From contig JAWAFC010000004.1 in the NCBI GenBank assembly GCA_038890815.1, positions 1-64,000 on the forward strand: a stretch of 64,000 bases of DNA. The letters are read 5' to 3'. Positions 1 through 7,736 of the stretch are shown piece after piece. The notes below the pieces were generated by a model that was not told where the DNA came from, made no database searches, and saw only the letters and a program-made list of their open reading frames with translations. Position 1 is the stretch's first letter. Each line of letters begins with the position of its first letter. The position numbers and the translations under genes were made by a program. The stretch is from JAWAFC01 sp038890815. GTDB taxonomy: Archaea; Micrarchaeota; Micrarchaeia; Burarchaeales; JACRGF01.

Positions 1-1061
1 ATCGCTTCTTTAACTGCTTTCTCTATCACTTCCTCATTCACTTCCCTTGCCTCTTTCATTATCTCCTGCGTTTCCACAATAACCTCTGCAATGAATTCCG
101 CTGTCTTCTCCTCATTCTCTGTCTTCTCCTCAAGCTTTTCGAGCTTTTCCTTCGCCTCAGCATCCCCCTCCTCAGCTTTCCGAGCCAATTCCACTCTCAT
201 CTCAGCGATCTTCTCCACAGCCGCTTGCTCCAACTGCTTCAGAATTTGTGCTTGCTGCATTATTTGTTCGGATAATTCACCTGCCTCCTCTTTAGAAATA
301 ATGCCTGCCTCCACTTCAGCTGCAATAAAATTCGGCAGCAAACCTGGAGCAACTATAGCCACACCAAGCCTAAACTTATTCTGATCGCGAAGGTAAACGT
401 GTACCAATACCTTAACAAGTTCATCCTCATTCTTCGCCGCTTTAATAGCATCGCGCTCTTGCCGACTAATGAATCCTAACTGGTACAATTTGTTAGCAAT
501 ATCATCTTTCTTTGGAAGAAAATTTTCTGCTGTTCTTCTCAAAGGTATTTTCGCTTGCTCTTCTGAAGTTTTTGCCGAACCCTGGTTGAAAGCACTCTTA
601 ACTCCACCCCACAACGCCTTCTTTATCCTCTCTATCTCCTTTGGCGGCACCTTTCCTCCATCTGGCGGCAGCGAGGCGCGTGCCTCCGCAATTGCTTTGA
701 CTAAATCAGAAACGATTTCCGGTTTTTGCTTTAGGCGGATGCGCTGTGCATCTGTGAGCTTGAGCCCGTATTTGCTCAGCATTTCATTGAATCGCGCGTC
801 TTCTCCTCGGGCGTAGTCGGCGAGCGCTTCTTCAAGCTCCTGGTAGGTTTTGTTGAGAGCCACGAGCACTTCGTTGGCTTGCCTGCCGAATGCTTCCTCG
901 TTTATCTTGCCTTGTTTCAGGGAGGATTCGAGGTTTTCGAGCGAGGAGACGGCCTCCCTGTTTGCTCTCGTGACGAGCTGTTCGACCGCCTCAGCGGCTT
1001 CGGGGTTCGTTTTCTTGAGGGAATCGATCTGGTCCTTGAGCGCGCGCTGGCCTCCCTCCAC
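1..1061 (-). CDS. Charged coiled-coil protein, copy 1 (3' end outside window)
   Basis: Reading the minus strand gives a Glu/Lys/Ala-rich, helix-forming protein closely matching the gene at 1968-3458. Shared stretches include QRALKDQ, SLKKTNPEAA, SLENLESSLKQGKINEE, YARGEDARFNEMLS and ASLPPDGG. The C-terminal third is diverged but ends with the same charged helix; alignment with copy 2 suggests only a few residues and the stop lie beyond base 1. Copy 2 has about 100 more N-terminal residues. Here the frame is open only to a stop near 1134 and has no ATG. The first usable start is GTG 1061, so this copy looks N-terminally shortened. Homology to copy 2 extends some residues upstream of 1061, so a frameshift near the start is possible. 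Function unknown; no enzymatic motif seen. Confidence 0.6.
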   Translation of the reverse strand, partial: MEGGQRALKDQIDSLKKTNPEAAEAVEQLVTRANREAVSSLENLESSLKQGKINEEAFGRQANEVLVALNKTYQELEEALADYARGEDARFNEMLSKYGLKLTDAQRIRLKQKPEIVSDLVKAIAEARASLPPDGGKVPPKEIERIKKALWGGVKSAFNQGSAKTSEEQAKIPLRRTAENFLPKKDDIANKLYQLGFISRQERDAIKAAKNEDELVKVLVHVYLRDQNKFRLGVAIVAPGLLPNFIAAEVEAGIISKEEAGELSEQIMQQAQILKQLEQAAVEKIAEMRVELARKAEEGDAEAKEKLEKLEEKTENEEKTAEFIAEVIVETQEIMKEAREVNEEVIEKAVKEA

Positions 1062-1127
1062 TTCCTCAGGTGTGAGCGTGAGTTCTTTGAATTCATTTTC
1101 TTCCTGTAACGTGCGGGGGAATATAGA

Positions 1128-1135
1128 TTTTTATA
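1128..1135. promoter_or_regulatory. TATA-like box, divergent
   Basis: A tttttata box lies about 26 nt before the ATG at 1158, the spacing of a leaderless archaeal transcript. Its complement could also drive the minus-strand coiled-coil copy at 1-1061. Confidence 0.5.
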
Positions 1136-1157
1136 CCCCTTATTCCACATATACATC

Positions 1158-1979
1158 ATGAAGTTCCTCAGGCCTCAAGCACCTGCAAACCAAACCCTTT
1201 CTCCTAGACCAGATGATATTACTGCGAGAAGCCAAGCCCGCAATCCCTTTTCATTCGGCAGGCGTCTTTTGACAACTGGAATAATCCTTGGAGTTTCGAC
1301 AGTCTTTACTCTCGCGGCAGGCAATTTCGCGAGGGCGGGAGAAAACGGAAAGCAGCCAACGAAAATAGCGCAGGGAAAGGAAGCGGAGGCGGCTGTGAGG
1401 GCGCTGACGGCGGAGGACTTAAATTTCAAACTCGGGAAGACGTATCTTGCTGATGTAATGCGGGTACTCGAAGAAAGAGGGGTAAAAAATATAACCACTT
1501 ACAAACATACAAATGGGTTTAGTCTGATGGCCGACGGCCTAGCAGTCATATATTCTTTTGACAAAAATACTATTCTAGATGGCGCACTCCGACTTGACCC
1601 CATACTCAAATCTGATGTGTTTCCAAGAAATTACGCTATAGCCTGGGTGCCAAGTGGCGACCTTATGTTCATCACCGCAGAAAATTTTGAAGTTAGCTAT
1701 GATGGCAGATATGTTCTTGGCGTTGTGATTGTGAAAGCCAAAGATCTTATCAAACCGCAGGTTTTAGTCTTCCCTTTACGGGAACTTATTGAAAGAAATG
1801 GAGATGGCGGCTTTAAAGAACCAAAGTTCATTTATGTCCTAAAAGAAAGAGTGGTTGTCTTAACTGCAAAAAACAGCAATGGTGAAACTTGGAAGGAGTT
1901 TCTGCTTTTCGACGCTGAGACAGGCGAGGCGCTGGGTTTTGTCCCTGCCAGCGCTCTCAAAACCGCTTTAGCCGAGTAA
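1158..1979 (+). CDS. Hypothetical membrane-anchored or secreted protein
   Basis: The 273-residue product has a hydrophilic N-terminus of about 35 residues followed by one hydrophobic stretch (about residues 36-60, LLTTGIILGVSTVFTL then AGNFARA). This suits an uncleaved anchor or an export signal. The rest is soluble and beta-rich in appearance, with no family I recognise. The ATG at 1158 is about 26 nt after a tttttata box, so a leaderless start is likely. The stop overlaps by 12 nt with the end of the convergent coiled-coil gene. It sits exactly between the two copies of that gene, so it may have been carried in or trapped by the duplication; that is inference. Function unknown. Confidence 0.7.
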   Translation: MKFLRPQAPANQTLSPRPDDITARSQARNPFSFGRRLLTTGIILGVSTVFTLAAGNFARAGENGKQPTKIAQGKEAEAAVRALTAEDLNFKLGKTYLADVMRVLEERGVKNITTYKHTNGFSLMADGLAVIYSFDKNTILDGALRLDPILKSDVFPRNYAIAWVPSGDLMFITAENFEVSYDGRYVLGVVIVKAKDLIKPQVLVFPLRELIERNGDGGFKEPKFIYVLKERVVVLTAKNSNGETWKEFLLFDAETGEALGFVPASALKTALAE

Positions 1980-3458
1980 TCTTTTTATCGCATCTCTAAC
2001 AGCATTTTTTATCGCCTCCTCGCTTCTTTCGCCTGTTTCTTCCATTATCTTCAGTGTTTCGCTAATTGCTTGAGCTACAAATTCCTCGCTTTCCGCTTTC
2101 TCAATTTTTGCATCGATTTCCTTTAACTCTTCCTCAGCTTTCTTGTCTCCTTCCTTTGCTTTATCAGTTAATTCCGCTCGCTTGTCCTCCAATTCCTTTA
2201 GCGTGTTCTTGAGTTGTTCTTCGGCAGCCGCACGAACCAGCTCCATTTGCTGAACCAAAGAGTCTGCATCATTTTTAGAAATTATGCCCGCCTTCTCTTC
2301 TGCTCGAACATAGCTTATGTAAAGCAACGGATCGACTGCTTTCAAGACATTTCCAAAGCCCACGTGGTCTCTCTGAATGATTGGAGCCAAAACTGCAGCG
2401 AGTGCTCCTGGACCCTTTCTTGCGGCGTCGATGGCGTTAACAGCTTCCTGTTTGGTGATAACTCCATGCTGCAGGGCTTTGTTAACTACCTTGACTGCTT
2501 GTTCAACTGTCATCTTTTGTGCGATTTCGTCCGCGACAGCTTTCGCTTGGTTTGCAGTTACCGGAGCAATCACGACTCCCCGCAGTCCTTTTGCAGCTCC
2601 CCGTCCTCCAACTGCTTCCCCCGCCGTCTTCGTCTCTTCATGCCCCAGCGCTTTCCTTATTTCCTCTATTTCTTCTCTTGGCACGCTTCCTCCGTCTGGC
2701 GGCAGCGAGGCGCGTGCCACTGCAATTGTTTTGGCTAATTCAGAAACGATTTTCGGGTCTTGCTTTAGGCGGGTGCGTTGTGCGTCTGTGAGCTTGAGCC
2801 CGTATTGGCTCAGCATTTCGTTGAATCGCGCGTCTTCTCCTCGGGCGTAGTCGGCGAGCGCTTCTTCAAGCTGCTGGTAGGTTTTGTTGAGAGTGACGAG
2901 TGCTTCGTTGGCTTGCCTGCCGAATTCCTCCTCATTTATCTTACCCTGTTTCAGGGAAGATTCGAGGTTTTCGAGCGAGGAGACAGCCTCCCCGTTTGCT
3001 TTCATGATGAATTCCTTGAGCACTTTGGCGGCTTCGGGGTTCGTTTTCTTGAGGGAATCGAGCTGGTCCTTGAGCGCGCGCTGGCCTTGCTGGACTTCTT
3101 CGGCCGTGACCTTGACTTCCCCCGCCTTTTCTTCGGGCAGCACGCTCGGGGGGATGAAGGTCACTCCGTAGTCCGAGATTATTTTAATGCGCGGGCCCTC
3201 GAGCTTCACATCGGTGATACTCTCTTGGAGCCTCTCAAAAGCATCCGGGCCGTGTTCTCTGTCGTAAGCATCCCGAATCTGCTCACACTTTCTCAGAGTC
3301 TCCGGGTCTTTGCCGCCGTACTTTAGGTAGCTTGCGGCGAGAAGCGCGTCTTCCATCAAGGGGTTTTCGGGTGCAACCGCGGCGAGCCTGTCTCGAATAG
3401 CGTCGAGAAGCGTCTGGTCGGCTTGCGGTTTTTTGAGAGCCAGTCCTCCTTCGCCCAT
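1968..3458 (-). CDS. Charged coiled-coil protein, copy 2
   Basis: 496 residues, very rich in Glu, Lys and Ala, with long heptad-like helical segments, strongest at about 395-480 (NTLKELEDKRAELTDKAKEG and following). No signal peptide or membrane segment is visible, so it is probably cytoplasmic. The middle (about residues 290-400) is less charged and contains Ala/Gly-rich helices (GRGAAKGLRGVVIAPV). Copy 1 at 1-1061 shares the central block but diverges after the PPDGG motif. No catalytic motif is recognised; a scaffold or filament role would be a guess. The ATG at 3458 is the first in frame and gives the full-length form absent from copy 1. Confidence 0.75.
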   Translation of the reverse strand: MGEGGLALKKPQADQTLLDAIRDRLAAVAPENPLMEDALLAASYLKYGGKDPETLRKCEQIRDAYDREHGPDAFERLQESITDVKLEGPRIKIISDYGVTFIPPSVLPEEKAGEVKVTAEEVQQGQRALKDQLDSLKKTNPEAAKVLKEFIMKANGEAVSSLENLESSLKQGKINEEEFGRQANEALVTLNKTYQQLEEALADYARGEDARFNEMLSQYGLKLTDAQRTRLKQDPKIVSELAKTIAVARASLPPDGGSVPREEIEEIRKALGHEETKTAGEAVGGRGAAKGLRGVVIAPVTANQAKAVADEIAQKMTVEQAVKVVNKALQHGVITKQEAVNAIDAARKGPGALAAVLAPIIQRDHVGFGNVLKAVDPLLYISYVRAEEKAGIISKNDADSLVQQMELVRAAAEEQLKNTLKELEDKRAELTDKAKEGDKKAEEELKEIDAKIEKAESEEFVAQAISETLKIMEETGERSEEAIKNAVRDAIKRLLG

Positions 3459-3589
3459 TTCAATTACCTCGTTTCCTGCAGGATTATCGCAGGGCTTGCT
3501 TTTAAGCCTTACAGATGTGCTTTCTCAGGTCCAAAAGTGTAGCGCGGGGTGGTGTCAAAATAAATAAAACTCTGCCCCCATCTCAATCT

Positions 3590-3820
3590 GTGCACAGGGA
3601 GCTCCTGTTTGCTGGCATCGCGCTCGTGCTGCTCGGCTTTGCCCTCGTGGCAGCTGCTGCGCTATTTTCAAAAGAGGCCGAGTACGGCGGCGTGGTGCTG
3701 CTCGGTCCCATTCCCATCGTGTTCGGCAGCAGCGCTCGGGCTGTGTTCCTGGCCGTGCTGCTCGCGGTGCTGCTGGTGCTCATCTATTTCATGTTCTGGT
3801 TGCTCAAGCCTTTTGGTTAG
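3590..3820 (+). CDS. DUF131 family small membrane protein
   Basis: About 76 residues with two membrane helices: LLFAGIALVLLGFALVAAAA near the start and AVFLAVLLAVLLVLIYFMFW near the end. Between them is GGVVLLGPIPIVFGSSARA, the signature I know from the archaeal DUF131 family of two-helix proteins. The family is archaeal and its role is unknown. An upstream ATG at 3515 would add 25 poorly conserved residues. I prefer GTG 3590 because an AT-rich box (taaataaa, about 3560-3568) lies about 28 nt before it, matching the leaderless spacing seen elsewhere in the window. Confidence 0.75.
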   Translation: MHRELLFAGIALVLLGFALVAAAALFSKEAEYGGVVLLGPIPIVFGSSARAVFLAVLLAVLLVLIYFMFWLLKPFG

Positions 3821-3958
3821 TTCCCTGAGAAGCCGCTGGTCTGCGGGTCAGAAAGCCATCTTCTACCTTATATGCATTTCAAACCAACCCAATTTCCTTT
3901 TTGAGTTTAAAGTTTTTTATTTGAATATTGTAAAGCTGATCAATCTTTTCTGCAAGAA

Positions 3959-4750
3959 TTATTCGGAGGGTATCCTAATTTCATGAAAAGTCCCGCTGAG
4001 CAGTGAATCAATTTTTGGGAGATCTTTTTCCGAGGCAACAAGGAATATGTAGGAATTCCATTTATCGTTGGCATGCTTCAGTTTGCCCAAAGCATGGAGG
4101 ATGTCCCCCCCAACTTGAATTTCAAAAACATATTTAGGTACAGCACCGGTAACATTTGGCGATCTCCAAACTACATCGAGCCGTTCCCCATCAACGGGAA
4201 ATTCCTTTTCGCTTATGAATCGTTCAATTCTCCCAATCTCCAAAAGCTTCTCCTGAATCTCATCGTGTGAACTGAGTTTCTTTTTCCCCTCAACTGGCAC
4301 GGAGGCAGTAATGTATTTCCTAAAATTCGTGTTCCAGGATAAATCAAGTTTTTCCAAAATGAGCTCTACTGATTTTGGGTCAGCGACTGGGTTCAAACCG
4401 CTGCGAACAATCCATGGATAACCAATGTTTAAGTCTTTAAGGGAAATTTTACCTTCCATCCATGAGGGCTTGGGCAAAACATATTCGACTTTGAAATTAA
4501 AGCGATAAGGATATATCACTTTTTTCTCTTTGATTTCGTCGGCCCAAAGAGGCGTTTTTTCTTCTCTTTTGTTCTCTACTCTGCCAACGCCGATTACCCC
4601 CATCACTGGGTACGTAACATAAAAAATCAGCAAATCCCCGGGCGAAAGCCCATCCCATTCTTTCTTCAAGCTCGGCTTAACGCCCCAGATAGAGTCAGCT
4701 ATACCACGCTCCCAATTGACTAAGTTACCAGTTAAAATCCAGAAACGCAT
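3959..4750 (-). CDS. EVE (PUA-like) domain protein with putative nuclease-like C-terminal domain
   Basis: 263 residues. The N-terminal 120 or so match the EVE/PUA-like fold: MRFWILTGNLVNWERGI, then WDGLSPGDLLIFYV and MGVIGVGRV. EVE domains bind modified bases in DNA or RNA. The C-terminal 120 residues contain ERLDVVW, then YVFEIQVGG and HALGKLKHA, then a strand SYIFLVAS. A D ... E-x-Q pattern followed by a helix resembles the PD-(D/E)XK nuclease core with Gln in place of the usual Lys; this is inference. The start is ATG 4750, sharing one base with the tpiA stop (TAATG). A longer frame to 5068 is only the antisense shadow of tpiA. The arrangement resembles modification-dependent restriction enzymes, but the nuclease part is unproven. 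Confidence 0.7.
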   Translation of the reverse strand: MRFWILTGNLVNWERGIADSIWGVKPSLKKEWDGLSPGDLLIFYVTYPVMGVIGVGRVENKREEKTPLWADEIKEKKVIYPYRFNFKVEYVLPKPSWMEGKISLKDLNIGYPWIVRSGLNPVADPKSVELILEKLDLSWNTNFRKYITASVPVEGKKKLSSHDEIQEKLLEIGRIERFISEKEFPVDGERLDVVWRSPNVTGAVPKYVFEIQVGGDILHALGKLKHANDKWNSYIFLVASEKDLPKIDSLLSGTFHEIRIPSE

Positions 4751-5415
4751 TACCTCATCCCTTTCGCCATGTCCGTCAGCACACCGCGCGGGTCCTTCGC
4801 CTTCACAAATGCGCTCGCCAGCAGCACGCCTTCGGCTCCCAGCTCGAGCGCGCGCTTGACATCGTGGCCGTTGCTCACGCCCGCGCCGCACAGCACGGGC
4901 ACGTTGCTGATGCTCTTCACCTCGCGGATTGTTTCGGTGATGACTTCGGGCTTTGCTGTGGAAACGCTCACGCCGGTGCCGATGAGCTCGGGGGGCTCGA
5001 CGGCGATGAAGGATGGCTTGAGGCACGCCACGGCCTTGCTCTCGGTGGCATTTACCGTGCAAACGCACGTTTTGAGGTCGAGGGAGCGCGCGCGCTCAAT
5101 GATTGAGCGAATTTCTGCGAGTCGCATCTTTCTCTCAGCGTGATTGACAAGGGAGCCCGCGCACCCACTCGCCTTTATCCCTTCAAGCGTGACCGCGCCC
5201 GTGGCAGCCCCAGGCCCTACATCATCTACGTGCTGAGCGAAGACAGGTATTTTCACCGACCTGGCGACGAGGGCGAGATCGGGCGCGGGCGGCGCCACAA
5301 TGATGGGCACGCCCGTCTCGGTCGAGACCGATTCCGCAATCTGGGCTAACTCAAGCGCTTTGGGGCCTGCGCTCTCGCTGTATGCTTTCAGATTCAGGAT
5401 GATGACCGGCTCCAT
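4750..5415 (-). CDS. tpiA: Triosephosphate isomerase
   Basis: Interconverts dihydroxyacetone phosphate and glyceraldehyde 3-phosphate in glycolysis and gluconeogenesis. The 221 residues match the short archaeal form, about 30 shorter than bacterial enzymes. Visible catalytic residues are Asn8 and Lys10 in ILNLKAY, His92 in LVNHAER, and Glu140 in AVEPPELIGTG. The phosphate-binding GAGVSNG and GVLLASAFV loops are near the C-terminus. It lies 8 nt downstream of the phosphoesterase gene and is probably in the same minus-strand operon; its stop overlaps the EVE-domain gene. Confidence 0.96.
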   Translation of the reverse strand: MEPVIILNLKAYSESAGPKALELAQIAESVSTETGVPIIVAPPAPDLALVARSVKIPVFAQHVDDVGPGAATGAVTLEGIKASGCAGSLVNHAERKMRLAEIRSIIERARSLDLKTCVCTVNATESKAVACLKPSFIAVEPPELIGTGVSVSTAKPEVITETIREVKSISNVPVLCGAGVSNGHDVKRALELGAEGVLLASAFVKAKDPRGVLTDMAKGMR

Positions 5416-5423
5416 CGCCCCAC

Positions 5424-6056
5424 CTACAGTAGGATGAACTTCACATACACCCCTTTATCTATTGTGATCTCCGCCGCCCTTCCCATCTCGGCCGCGCCGA
5501 GCTTGACCACTTTGGTCTTTCCGAGCTCGCCCTCACCTTCGCATTCGTGAATGTGGCCGCAGATGTTGAGGAGCGGTTGCTTCTGTTCGATGATTGCCCG
5601 TATGCTCTGCGAGCCCACGTGCATGTCCTCACCCACGGTGTCGAGCAGGCCGTAGGGCGGCGCGTGCGTCATGAGAATTGTTTTGGAGTTGATGGGTAGT
5701 TTGGCGAGCAAAGAGGCGATCTCCTCCTCCGAGTATTCGGTGGGGGTGCTGAAAGGTGTGGGGTTGCTGCCCCCGAGGCCAACAATGGCATAGCCCCCCA
5801 GCGAGACCCTCTTTGCATGGATGCTGACCCCCCTCTCATCAAGGAGGCTGGCGACTTCGGGCGGATCCATGTTCCCGTGAACTGCATAAGCCCTGTCAAG
5901 GAAGGACAGCAGCTCCTGAACAAACGAAACCGGCCCCCGGTTAGTGAGGTCACCCGCGATGAGAACTGCATCGTATGAGTTCTTGCTGATGCGCATGCGG
6001 AGCCGGTCTGCGGCCGACTCATCGGCATGGATGTCTGCCAGAGCAAGCAGCTTCAT
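5424..6056 (-). CDS. Calcineurin-like metallophosphoesterase
   Basis: About 210 residues with all the metal-binding motifs of the calcineurin-like phosphoesterase family in order: DIHAD, GDLTNRG, GNMD, THAPP and GHIHE. These archaeal proteins hydrolyse phosphodiester or phosphomonoester bonds, but the substrate cannot be told from sequence. I prefer ATG 6056 over GTG 6065 because a strong Shine-Dalgarno (GGAGGTG) ends about 6 nt before it and overlaps the GTG. It follows the nop5 stop by one base, so the two are translationally linked. Confidence 0.88.
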   Translation of the reverse strand: MKLLALADIHADESAADRLRMRISKNSYDAVLIAGDLTNRGPVSFVQELLSFLDRAYAVHGNMDPPEVASLLDERGVSIHAKRVSLGGYAIVGLGGSNPTPFSTPTEYSEEEIASLLAKLPINSKTILMTHAPPYGLLDTVGEDMHVGSQSIRAIIEQKQPLLNICGHIHECEGEGELGKTKVVKLGAAEMGRAAEITIDKGVYVKFILL

Positions 6057-6057
6057 C

Positions 6058-6870
6058 TCACCCACCTCCTCGAATGGCTTTTACACGTGATTCGAACTCT
6101 ACCTTAAGCTTTTCGGCGATGAAGTGCTTGGTGAAGGCATCGGCCTTCGCGGCGATGGCAACTTTTGCGGCCAACGCGCGAGCTATCTTGCCCCTTTGCT
6201 TTTTCGGCGCGGTGGAGATGAGGGGGTGCTGGAAGAGCAGGCCGTGCTTTGGGGGTTTGGTTTTGGCGCGCAGGTGCTTGAAGAGGGCTTTCTCAGCACC
6301 GAGAATTTGCACCGTGGAGGCTGGCAGGGTGGCGAGCCGGCTCAGGCCGCCCGCCTGCGCGATGAGCTTCGCGGCGAGAGGCGCACCGAGCAGGTGGGTG
6401 AGATTGGGGCAGACCTCCCTGGCGAGGCTTTCAAGATAGCCTTCGAGCTGTCTGCGTAGCTCATAGTGGGCTCGGAGCCTGCTCGCAAACAGGCGGATTT
6501 CCTCGAGGTCCTTGTTCTGCAGGTCTATGCCGAGGCTCATCCTGGCTTTGGCTTCGAGCTCGCGCGCCTTTGCTTCGCCTACTATCTGGGCAACGCGGCC
6601 AACATCAAACCTCTCCTTGTCCACGATTTCGACGAGCGCGCAGTATTTCTCGGGCTCGTCAGCGCGCATTTCGGGAAAATATATTTTGAACCATTCGGCG
6701 AGCCGCTCATAGAGCAGATTGTTTGTCTTTGCCAGCTCATCGATAGCCGAGATGGTGTGAATGAGTATGCGGTCGCGCTGAATGAAAGCTTCCCTCACTC
6801 CAAGTCGCGCTTTCTCGAAAAGCTCCTCCCTCTGCATGAGGTGGATTTGTCTGGAAGGGATTATAATCAT
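6058..6870 (-). CDS. nop5: Nop5/Nop56-like C/D box sRNP core protein
   Basis: Core protein of the archaeal C/D box ribonucleoprotein that guides 2'-O-methylation of rRNA and tRNA; it bridges L7Ae-bound guide RNA and fibrillarin. The Nop domain is clear: GAPLAAKLIAQAGGL, TVQILGAEKALFKHLR and KHGLLFQHPLI. A helical coiled-coil region precedes it (about residues 25-150). At 270 residues it is on the short side; longer archaeal homologues have an extra N-terminal domain that contacts fibrillarin. The ATG overlaps the preceding stop (TAATG). An alternative start is Met12 (MQREELF). Fibrillarin is not encoded in this window. Confidence 0.88.
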   Translation of the reverse strand: MIIIPSRQIHLMQREELFEKARLGVREAFIQRDRILIHTISAIDELAKTNNLLYERLAEWFKIYFPEMRADEPEKYCALVEIVDKERFDVGRVAQIVGEAKARELEAKARMSLGIDLQNKDLEEIRLFASRLRAHYELRRQLEGYLESLAREVCPNLTHLLGAPLAAKLIAQAGGLSRLATLPASTVQILGAEKALFKHLRAKTKPPKHGLLFQHPLISTAPKKQRGKIARALAAKVAIAAKADAFTKHFIAEKLKVEFESRVKAIRGGG

Positions 6871-7685
6871 TAACTTTGCTTGTCGGCCCCCAGATAGATG
6901 TCGACTTTGATGCTTCGAAGTTCTACTTTTTCCATAGGTATCATCTCGCTCGGCTTGCAGTCCTCCTCAAAAGGCGGGCATTCGTATTCAATTCCCCTTT
7001 CATAGTAATACCCTAGGGCAGAGATGCGCCTTTCGCCCAGAGCAACTTTTACCCAGCCAGGGCTCTCTAGGGCGGGTATGTAAGTCTCCACATAGCCCTC
7101 GCCGGTGTCAAAATTGTAGGCGAATGAGTTTACATGAATGGAGTCATAGGAACTCCCAACCTGATAAACCAGCAGAGATCCGCTGATGCGCAAAAATCTC
7201 CCCGTAGCTTCTGCACCCTTCTTGTCATTCACTCTCTCCCAGTAGACAAATGGATTTGACTGCGTGTGCTGCGGTGCTGCTATCCATAAAGGGACATCGT
7301 GGCCGAATGGATCCCTGTATGCTACTGGCGAGCAGACAGAGTAGTAGTCGCCCGAAATCCTGTAATATGCCTCCCGACCTGAAAGCAAAATCTCTGAAGT
7401 TTCTATCACGCCCGTCTCGGTGCGGGCAACGATGCTATCGGCAGTTTTCATCCTCACAACTACCCCACTCACCTCTTTTGTCTCGCTATTTGATATGACC
7501 TTAATGGGCGCGGCTGATGGAATTTCAAACAGCCCGGTGTATATCTCTCTGTTGTAAATTTTTCCTTCGCAGCTCCACATCTTTGGCATCATGAGGAGGG
7601 CCGTGCTTTCCAGAAGGTATTTCAAGAATGTCCGCCTGGGAATGCCGGGCGGCTCGGCTTTCGGCTCCAACTTGCTTTTGTGCAT
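6870..7685 (-). CDS. Hypothetical Tat-exported protein
   Basis: About 271 residues. The N-terminus has a twin-arginine motif (PRRTFLK) followed by a hydrophobic segment (YLLESTALLMMP) ending near a Cys. It is therefore probably folded in the cytoplasm and exported by Tat, possibly kept as a lipoprotein. The mature part is beta-rich, with aromatic-rich strands and no motif I recognise. ATG 7685 is about 25 nt from the centre of the taatttaaaa box shared with glyS; ATG 7691 is the alternative. Its stop overlaps the nop5 start by one base. Function unknown. Confidence 0.7.
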   Translation of the reverse strand: MHKSKLEPKAEPPGIPRRTFLKYLLESTALLMMPKMWSCEGKIYNREIYTGLFEIPSAAPIKVISNSETKEVSGVVVRMKTADSIVARTETGVIETSEILLSGREAYYRISGDYYSVCSPVAYRDPFGHDVPLWIAAPQHTQSNPFVYWERVNDKKGAEATGRFLRISGSLLVYQVGSSYDSIHVNSFAYNFDTGEGYVETYIPALESPGWVKVALGERRISALGYYYERGIEYECPPFEEDCKPSEMIPMEKVELRSIKVDIYLGADKQS

Positions 7686-7704
7686 GCTCATGCTGAGAAA
7701 TAGG

Positions 7705-7714
7705 TAATTTAAAA
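7705..7714. promoter_or_regulatory. Shared bidirectional TATA box
   Basis: taatttaaaa lies midway between the divergent starts 7685 (minus) and 7737 (glyS). Each start is about 25-27 nt from its centre, as expected for two leaderless transcripts from one box. Confidence 0.55.
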
Positions 7715-7736
7715 GCTTACCCCTGATATGAAGTTG

